64,000 nt of DNA. Source: Clostridium sp. 1001271st1 H5 (GTDB lineage Bacteria; Bacillota; Clostridia; Lachnospirales; Lachnospiraceae). The stretch lies in the NCBI RefSeq assembly GCF_005845215.1, contig NZ_SPHO01000014.1:62001-126000 (forward strand), written 5' to 3'. The notes under the pieces were generated by a model. The model saw nothing but the letters and a program-made list of their open reading frames with translations, had not been told where the DNA came from and searched no databases. A program made the position numbers and the translations under genes. This document shows, one piece after another, positions 57,576-64,000 of the stretch (its first letter is position 1; every line of letters begins with the position of its first letter).

Positions 57576-60500
57576 CTATAAATCAAACAGGGATAACTGA
57601 TTGGATTTTGGAAGGTCCTTCAGCAGTCCCAGGTCCGACATCAGGGAACAGAGGGTGCCGTTTACCTTGGAACGGTTGCTGAAATCCTCGATGGACAGGA
57701 AGGCGCCGTCCTTGACCGCGTCCACCACAGCCTCCGCCGCCTTCTCACCCAGTCCGTCAATACTGCTGAGGGAAGGCATCAGCTTGCCGTCTATGATTTG
57801 GAAATGCCTTGCCTTTGCCCGGTAAATATCAATGGGCGTAAATTCAAAGCCCCTGGCATACATTTCCTGGACAATACGCATATCCCTCAAGGTATCCTGC
57901 TCCTTCTTGGACAGGGTGTCCGCCCTCTTCTTATAATCCGCCAGATAGTATTCCAGCTTATCCCTTCCCTGGCACATGATTTCATAGGAAAATGCGCTGG
58001 CACGGATACTGAAGAACGCAGCGTAATAAGCCAGGGGATAGAATATTTTACAGTAAGCAATACGCCACGCCATCATAACGTAGGCAGCCGCATGGGCTTT
58101 GGGGAACATGTACTTGATTTTCTTACAGGACCAGATATACCAGTCCGGAACCCCGTGGGCCTTCATCTCCTCCTCCCACTCCGGCTTTAATCCCTTTCCC
58201 TTTCGCACGCTCTCCATGATGGTGAAGGAAAGTCCCTGCTCCAGGCCCTGGGCAATCAGGTAGACCATGATGTCATCCCGGGTACAGATGGCTGTCTGAA
58301 TGGTGGCCTTTCCCTCCTGAATCAGGGTCTGGGCATTGCCCAGCCACACATCCGTACCATGGGCCAGACCGGCGATACGCACCAGGTCGGAAAAGTACTT
58401 GGGCTTAGTGTCAAGAAGCATCTGCATGGCAAAATCCGTACCGAACTCAGGTACGCCCAGGGCGCCCAGAGGACAGCCCCCGATATCGTCCGGCATGATT
58501 CCCAGGGCAGATGTGTCCTGGAACAGGCTCATAACCTCCCGGCTGTCCAGGGGAATATCCTTTACAGGGTCAATGCCAATCAGGTCCTGCAGCATACGAA
58601 TCATGGTAGGGTCATCGTGTCCCAGTATGTCCAGCTTCAGCAGGTTGTGGTCAATGGAATGGTAATCAAAATGGGTGGTGACCGTGGAGGTGGTCATATC
58701 GTTGGCAGGGTGCTGTACCGGGGTAAAGGAATAGATTTCCTCCCCCAGCGGAAGCACGATGATGCCTCCCGGGTGCTGTCCCGTGGTTCTCCGCACCCCC
58801 ACACAGCCCTGCACAATGCGGTTAATCTCACAGTTACGCTTCCTGGTTCCCCTTTCCTCATAATATTTCTTTACATAGCCAAAGGCTGTCTTATCCGCCA
58901 GGGTGCCAATGGTTCCCGCACGGAAGGTCTGGCCCTTTCCAAAGATAACCTCCGTATAGTCGTGGGCCTTACTCTGGTACTCGCCTGAAAAGTTAAGGTC
59001 GATATCAGGCTCCTTGTCTCCTTTAAAGCCCAGGAAGGTCTCAAACGGAATGTCAAACCCGTCCTTTTCCAGAGGTGTTTTGCACACAGGGCATTCCTTA
59101 TCCGGCATATCGCATCCGGCCATACCGGAGAACTGCTTCACTTCTTCGGAATCAAAGTCATAGTAACGGCACTTGGGGCAGTGGTAATGGGGGCTCAGCG
59201 GATTTACCTCCGTGATACCGGACATAGTGGCCACAAAGGAGGAGCCTACGGAGCCACGGGACCCCACCAGATATCCGTCCTCATTGGACTTCCACACCAG
59301 CTTCTGTGCAATGATATACATAACCGCAAATCCGTTGGTGATGATGGAATGAAGCTCCCGCTCCAGCCGGTCCACAACGATTTTAGGCAGGTCCTCCCCG
59401 TACATCTCATGGGCCCTGTCATAACATATCTTGGTCAGCGTCTTGTCGGAATCCTCGATAACAGGCGGACACTTGTCCGGCCGCACCGGTGCAATCCGCT
59501 CGCACATATCCGCAATCTTCCTGGTGTTGGTAACTACCACCTCATGGGCCTTATCCGGCCCCAGATAGGAAAATTCCTCCAGCATCTCCTCTGTTGTCCT
59601 GAGATACAGGGGGGCCTGGTCATCCGAATCCTTAAATCCCTGGCCGGCCATAATGATTCTGCGGTATACCTCGTCCTGGGGGTCCAGGAAATGAACGTCG
59701 CAGGTGGCGCAGACCAGCTTGTTAAACTGCATTCCCAGTTCCACTATCTTTTTATTGATATCTATCAAATCCTCCTGGGTTTTCACCGTGCTCTTCTCGT
59801 CCCGGAGCATGAATGCATTGTTTCCCAGAGGCTGGATTTCCAGGTAATCATAGAAATTCACAAGCCGGGCAATCTCTGTGTCCGGTGCGCCGCGGAGCAG
59901 GGCCTGGTACAATTCCCCGGCCTCACAGGCTGAACCGATAATCAGTCCCTCCCTGTACTTCTCCAGCAGACTCTTGGGAATCCTGGGCCTTCTGGCATAG
60001 TATTCCAGATGGGACCAGCTCACCAGACGGTACATGTTCACACGCCCGATGTCATTTTTAGCCAGAATGATAACATGGTGGGTAGGGAGCTTGCGTATGG
60101 TATCCGTGTCCATGGTGCTGAGGGCATTGAGCTGGTTTAAGTCATTTACATCCCGGTCCCGCAGCATCTTCACAAAGGCGGCGAATATTTCCGCTGTGGC
60201 GCCTGCATCATCCACCGCCCTGTGATGGTTCTGCAGGGAAATGTTCAGGGCCTTGGCAACCGTGTCCAGCTTAAAACGGTTCAGGTTGGGCAGAAGAAGC
60301 CTGGCAATGGCAACCGTATCCAGCACCGTGGGATTGAAAGGAAGCTCCAGTTCCTCCGCAAAATGGTCTATGAATCCCACATCAAAGCTTGCATTGTGGG
60401 CTACAAGGACTGCATCCCCCACAAATTCCAGAAATTGCGGCAGAACCACATCAATTTTTGGGGATGGAAGCACCATGGAATCGTTGATGCCCGTCAGCTT

Positions 60501-62249
60501 CTCTATGTCGAAGGGAATGGGGACATCGGGATTCACAAAGGTGGAGAATTTATCCGTAATCCTGCCGTCCGTCACCTTCACGGCGCCAATCTCAATGATT
60601 TTATTCTTCTTGGGGCTGAAGCCGGTTGTCTCAATATCAAAGACCACAAAGGTATCCTCAAACCCCTGGCCCCTGGAATTCTCCACCAGCTGTTTGGTGT
60701 CGTCCACCAGGTACCCTTCCACCCCGTAGAGGATTTTAAAGGTATCCCCCTTGTCCAGGGCATGGTTGGCGTCCGGGAATGCCTGGACACAGCCATGGTC
60801 CGTAACGGCCACGGCAGGCATGCCCCACTGCCTGGCCCTTCCTATGATGCTCTTTACCTCGGACACGCCGTCCATGTCGCTCATCTTGGTATGGCAGTGC
60901 AGCTCCACCCGCTTCTCCAGGCTGGAATCCATGCGCTTGCTGGTAAAATCATCCGCCTTTTTAATCCCAACGATAGAGCCAAGGGTCAGCTCGCCGTCAA
61001 ACTTATCAATGGTGGTAACGCCCTTTACCTTGATAAACATGCCCGGTTTGATGGCGGATTTCACCTCGTCAAATATCTCCGGGCGGATGAACATCTTCAC
61101 TGTGATGGTATCCGTAAAATCCGACACATCAAAGGTAAGGATGAATTTGCCGCTTCGCAGCTCCCGGTTCTCACAGGTCAGCACCTTGCCTCTTAAGGTT
61201 ACCTCGCCGATTTCCCCGTCAATCTTCTCAATCTCCATGGGCTCGTCCTCAAAGTCCCGCCCATAGAGCACATCCGGGTTGTTGGAACGCTTGACGGAAT
61301 ATTTCTTATCATCGCCGAAACCATTGTCCTTATCCCTTCCCCAGCCTTTGCGCCCCTTGTTGAGCTGGGGCTTATCTCCCTTAAAGCCCTGCTTCTGGCC
61401 GCCGCCCTGGCCTGGCTGGCCTCCGTTTCCCGCATTGCCGGGCTGGGCAGCAGCGCCTGTCTGTCCCCCATTTTCTCCTGGTGCAGCTCCATCTCCCACG
61501 TCGCCGGAGGCAGCCTGGGCCATAAGCACATCCCATGGAGCGCCCTCCGGTCCCTGGCCCGCATCCAGATAGGAATCCTTACCGGACTTGCCGTCCTTTC
61601 CCGCCAGCAGCTCCTGGCCCTCCAGTCCCTGGGCGGAAAAGGAGGCGTCCATTGCTTCCAGCTCTTCCTTGTGGTTCTGCCAGTATATGGCCTGGGCCTC
61701 CCGCTCCATCTTAAGCTCAATCCGTCTCCTGCGGTCGCTGCCCTGAGGCTCCACATAAGCAAAGCGCACCTCCACAGGCAGCCCGCAACGCTCCGCAAAG
61801 ACCTTTTCCAGGACACGCTTCAGTTCCCCTGTCCTGTCCCGGTTCACCATGGTATCCTCCACAGTCAGAACCATGATATCCTCTTTTTCAAAGGTAATCT
61901 GAGCCTTGCGGAACATGGTATATTCGATGATGCTGTAATTTTTAAGTTCCAGAAGCAGGCTGTCCTTATACACATCCAACAGCTTCTTTGGCGTGTACTG
62001 GTCTGACAGCCTGTATTTTTCCTGAATCTTGATAGCCACCTGCTTGTCCGGGAACAGCTGGTCCCGTATGCCCTTTTCCAGGTCGTATATGTTCTGTTTA
62101 TGTATCAGTCTTGCGCTCTTCAGATAAATGCGGATAGAGCTTCTATCCCTGGTGGTGGTCACCTTCTCCACCTGGACCAGGCCTAAAAGCTCCTTTAATG
62201 ATTCCGCTATATTGAGGGTTGGAAATACTTCCAGAAAATTCTTTGCCAT
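57576..62249 (-). CDS. polC: DNA polymerase III, PolC type
   Basis: 1557 residues, the main replicative polymerase of Firmicutes. Domains: N-terminal domains (1-200), a Gly/Gln/Ala/Asn-rich linker (~205-315), OB fold (~335-430), PHP (VELHCHTKMSDMDGV, ~448) interrupted by a DEDD proofreading exonuclease (FVVFDIETTGFSPKKNK at ~534, HHRAVDDAGATAEIF near 680), a zinc finger (CPKCRYYDFD...CPVC), and the polymerase catalytic PDIDLNFSGEYQ near 1090. The linker is longer and more low-complexity than in Bacillus PolC. ATG 62249. Same order as other Clostridia, after ispG. Confidence 0.97.
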   Translation of the reverse strand: MAKNFLEVFPTLNIAESLKELLGLVQVEKVTTTRDRSSIRIYLKSARLIHKQNIYDLEKGIRDQLFPDKQVAIKIQEKYRLSDQYTPKKLLDVYKDSLLLELKNYSIIEYTMFRKAQITFEKEDIMVLTVEDTMVNRDRTGELKRVLEKVFAERCGLPVEVRFAYVEPQGSDRRRRIELKMEREAQAIYWQNHKEELEAMDASFSAQGLEGQELLAGKDGKSGKDSYLDAGQGPEGAPWDVLMAQAASGDVGDGAAPGENGGQTGAAAQPGNAGNGGQPGQGGGQKQGFKGDKPQLNKGRKGWGRDKDNGFGDDKKYSVKRSNNPDVLYGRDFEDEPMEIEKIDGEIGEVTLRGKVLTCENRELRSGKFILTFDVSDFTDTITVKMFIRPEIFDEVKSAIKPGMFIKVKGVTTIDKFDGELTLGSIVGIKKADDFTSKRMDSSLEKRVELHCHTKMSDMDGVSEVKSIIGRARQWGMPAVAVTDHGCVQAFPDANHALDKGDTFKILYGVEGYLVDDTKQLVENSRGQGFEDTFVVFDIETTGFSPKKNKIIEIGAVKVTDGRITDKFSTFVNPDVPIPFDIEKLTGINDSMVLPSPKIDVVLPQFLEFVGDAVLVAHNASFDVGFIDHFAEELELPFNPTVLDTVAIARLLLPNLNRFKLDTVAKALNISLQNHHRAVDDAGATAEIFAAFVKMLRDRDVNDLNQLNALSTMDTDTIRKLPTHHVIILAKNDIGRVNMYRLVSWSHLEYYARRPRIPKSLLEKYREGLIIGSACEAGELYQALLRGAPDTEIARLVNFYDYLEIQPLGNNAFMLRDEKSTVKTQEDLIDINKKIVELGMQFNKLVCATCDVHFLDPQDEVYRRIIMAGQGFKDSDDQAPLYLRTTEEMLEEFSYLGPDKAHEVVVTNTRKIADMCERIAPVRPDKCPPVIEDSDKTLTKICYDRAHEMYGEDLPKIVVDRLERELHSIITNGFAVMYIIAQKLVWKSNEDGYLVGSRGSVGSSFVATMSGITEVNPLSPHYHCPKCRYYDFDSEEVKQFSGMAGCDMPDKECPVCKTPLEKDGFDIPFETFLGFKGDKEPDIDLNFSGEYQSKAHDYTEVIFGKGQTFRAGTIGTLADKTAFGYVKKYYEERGTRKRNCEINRIVQGCVGVRRTTGQHPGGIIVLPLGEEIYSFTPVQHPANDMTTSTVTTHFDYHSIDHNLLKLDILGHDDPTMIRMLQDLIGIDPVKDIPLDSREVMSLFQDTSALGIMPDDIGGCPLGALGVPEFGTDFAMQMLLDTKPKYFSDLVRIAGLAHGTDVWLGNAQTLIQEGKATIQTAICTRDDIMVYLIAQGLEQGLSFTIMESVRKGKGLKPEWEEEMKAHGVPDWYIWSCKKIKYMFPKAHAAAYVMMAWRIAYCKIFYPLAYYAAFFSIRASAFSYEIMCQGRDKLEYYLADYKKRADTLSKKEQDTLRDMRIVQEMYARGFEFTPIDIYRAKARHFQIIDGKLMPSLSSIDGLGEKAAEAVVDAVKDGAFLSIEDFSNRSKVNGTLCSLMSDLGLLKDLPKSNQLSLFDL

Positions 62250-62264
62250 ATATCCGTCTTCCTT

Positions 62265-63335
62265 CTATACATCACGTTCCCGGCTCATGGACTGCAGTTC
62301 TTCCCGCAGCACTGCCAGAAGCTCAGACTCAGGCACCTTGCGTATGATTTCGCCCCTGCGTATCAGCAGGCCCTCTCCCACACCGCCTGCAATGCCTATA
62401 TCCGCCTCCCTGGCCTCGCCCGGCCCGTTGACAACACAGCCCATGACAGCCACCTTTACATTCAGGCTGTCAAACTCTGTCACCATGTTTTCCACCTGGT
62501 TTGCCAGACCAATCAGGTCAATCCGCGTGCGGCCGCAGGTGGGACAGGACACCACCTCAATGCCGCCTTTTCTCAGTCCCAGGGTGCGCAGAATCAGCTT
62601 GGCGCTCTTTATCTCCTCCACCGGGTCCCCTGTCAGAGATACACGGATGGTATCCCCGATACCCTCATGAAGAATGATGCCAAGTCCCACAGAGGACTTG
62701 ATATTGCCGGACATCAGAGTGCCGGACTCCGTGATTCCCACATGGAGGGGGTAATTGGTCTGCATGGCAATGAGCTCATGGGCCTTTACGCACATAAGCA
62801 CATCTGAGGACTTGATGCTGATAACCAGATTGTCATATCCCATGTCCTCAATAAGCCTCACCTTGTCCAGGGCGCTCTCCACAATGCCTTCTGCCGTAAC
62901 TCCCCCGTATTTTTCCAGAAGCGGTTTTTCCAGGGAGCCGCTGTTGACGCCCACCCGTATGGGCACCCCGTATTCCCTTGCCCGGTCCACCACTGCCTGC
63001 ACCTTGTGACAGTCGCCGATGTTGCCGGGATTGATGCGGATTTTATCGGCTCCGTTCTCCATGGCGGCAATGGCCAGACGGTAATCAAAGTGGATGTCCG
63101 CCACCAGCGGAATACGGATTTCCCTCTTGATGTCAGACAGGGCAGCCGCTGCTTCCATGGTGGGAACCGCTACGCGTATGATGTCGCAGCCGGCCTGCTC
63201 CAGCCTGTGAATCTGCTCCACCGTGGCCCTTACATCCTCTGTCTTTGTATTGCACATGGACTGAATCAGGACAGGGTTTCCCCCGCCGATGACCCGGTCC
63301 CCAATCTTAATCACTTTTGTATCTTTCCTGGTCAT
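62265..63335 (-). CDS. ispG: 4-hydroxy-3-methylbut-2-en-1-yl diphosphate synthase
   Basis: 356 residues. This 4Fe-4S enzyme performs the penultimate step of the MEP isoprenoid pathway. The TIM-barrel start reads VIGGGNPVLIQSMCNTKTED. The cluster ligands are in SCPTCGRTRIDL near 265 and VAVMGCVVNGPGEAREADIG near 300. Downstream of rseP and upstream of polC, the usual Firmicutes arrangement. SD GAGGG before ATG 63335. Confidence 0.97.
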   Translation of the reverse strand: MTRKDTKVIKIGDRVIGGGNPVLIQSMCNTKTEDVRATVEQIHRLEQAGCDIIRVAVPTMEAAAALSDIKREIRIPLVADIHFDYRLAIAAMENGADKIRINPGNIGDCHKVQAVVDRAREYGVPIRVGVNSGSLEKPLLEKYGGVTAEGIVESALDKVRLIEDMGYDNLVISIKSSDVLMCVKAHELIAMQTNYPLHVGITESGTLMSGNIKSSVGLGIILHEGIGDTIRVSLTGDPVEEIKSAKLILRTLGLRKGGIEVVSCPTCGRTRIDLIGLANQVENMVTEFDSLNVKVAVMGCVVNGPGEAREADIGIAGGVGEGLLIRRGEIIRKVPESELLAVLREELQSMSRERDV

Positions 63336-63368
63336 ATATACCCTCTTTTCTGATATGGAACAATGTCT

Positions 63369-64000
63369 TTAAAATAATTTCCGGACATCGTTAAACATGA
63401 TAAGCACCATAAGGGCCAGAAGGACCATCATTCCCGCCATGTGGACCATGCCCTCCTTTTCCTTGTCTATGGGCTTTCCCCTTACGGCCTCAATGATGAG
63501 GAACACAAGGCGTCCCCCGTCCAGGGCCGGAATAGGCAGCAGGTTCATGACACCCAGGTTGGCGCTTAAGAGTATGGTAAAGTTAATCAGCATGAGCACC
63601 ACGGCCGACAGCCCATAGGGCGCGGTCTCATCCACCGTTGTGTCAATGGCGTTCACGATACCCACGGGACCGCTGATGTCATTGACCGATACCATGCCGT
63701 GGAACATCATATAAAAGGTGTCGAACACATAGTGTATCCAGTACTGGACCTCGTAGGCGCTGTGCACCAGAAGCTGTCCTAAGTTCTCCACTGTATTGGG
63801 AACCGGGTCAAACTGGACACCCATCATATACTGGTTGTTCTCCGCTGAAAAAACAGGAGCCAGCTCTGTGCTGAAGCGCTCCGTCCCTCCGCTCTCACCT
63901 GTCCTTTCCCAGGAAACCTTAAGGGATTTCCGGGGATGGGTAAAGAGATACCAGTTGATGTCCCTGTAAGAATGGACATTTCTCCCGTTAATGGATTTAA
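63369..64000 (-). CDS. rseP: RIP metalloprotease RseP (site-2 protease), 5' end outside window
   Basis: The reading frame stays open from 64000 to the stop at 63369, about 210 residues. The first part is a PDZ domain (INGRNVHSYRDINWYLF, QYMMGVQFDPV). Then come the substrate-binding and final membrane segments, including LSANLGVMNLLPIPALDGGR (the conserved NxxPxPxLDGG zinc site) and VHMAGMMVLLALMVLIMFND. The HExxH helix lies beyond the window. It cleaves membrane-bound anti-sigma factors or signal peptides. Confidence 0.93.
   Translation of the reverse strand, partial: KSINGRNVHSYRDINWYLFTHPRKSLKVSWERTGESGGTERFSTELAPVFSAENNQYMMGVQFDPVPNTVENLGQLLVHSAYEVQYWIHYVFDTFYMMFHGMVSVNDISGPVGIVNAIDTTVDETAPYGLSAVVLMLINFTILLSANLGVMNLLPIPALDGGRLVFLIIEAVRGKPIDKEKEGMVHMAGMMVLLALMVLIMFNDVRKLF

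Overview
The window is a ~64 kb chromosomal segment of a Gram-positive, low-to-mid GC Clostridia member. The lipoprotein signal peptides, PolC, class III fructose-1,6-bisphosphatase, strong AGGAGG ribosome binding sites and the rseP-ispG-polC gene order fit a gut Lachnospiraceae of the Clostridium clostridioforme / Enterocloster type. The genus is inferred from gene style, not proven. Most genes lie on the minus strand.

Left host block (1-31.5 kb). After the tail of a Gfo/Idh/MocA oxidoreductase and tRNA-Leu(CAA) comes a sugar operon on the minus strand: PfkB kinase, class II aldolase, Mgl-type ABC transporter and aldo/keto reductase. It is transcribed away from a GntR/HutC regulator, and a 12-bp repeat lies in both promoter regions. 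Next are a 5'-3' exonuclease, two macro-domain proteins of different subclasses, upp, a left-handed beta-helix protein, topB, a small stefin (cystatin)-like protein converging on galM, asd, deoD, a parC/parE-type topoisomerase pair, tRNA-Gly(CCC), a polar amino-acid ABC transporter, fbp and an AI-2E-family permease.

Integrated element (31,541-48,013). A 16.4 kb mobile element sits in the 3' end of tRNA-Thr(CGT). It is bounded by a 43-bp att duplication with one mismatch and carries integrase arm-type repeats at both ends. It has a tyrosine integrase, a CI-like repressor, a divergent Cro-like protein, an excisionase-like protein, a DnaD-like initiator, a DnaB helicase, and a tail segment (tape measure plus the gene before it). 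I see no terminase, portal, capsid or lysis genes, so it looks like a decayed prophage or a phage satellite. Its left half is an accessory island. It holds two paralogous ribbon-helix-helix regulators, each behind a three-site palindromic operator. The operator centres differ between the copies (ACGT versus GCGC) while site spacing is identical. A Uma2 nuclease, a RelB/YafQ-type toxin-antitoxin pair and a frameshifted tandem AntA antirepressor follow.

Right host block (48-64 kb). A tRNA Thr-Glu-Pro cluster is followed by copZ, an MBOAT/SGNH acyltransferase pair, and csoR-copA with a consensus promoter and a CsoR-type operator. Next is a small cluster in which two adjacent genes (a TDT transporter and a C_GCAxxG_C_C protein) each appear to have lost their middle. 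An XRE/membrane-protein pair, an NSS sodium symporter, polC, ispG and the 3' part of rseP complete the window.

The points most worth following are the paired RHH/operator paralogues, the stefin-like protein, the composition of the element, and the two adjacent internal deletions.
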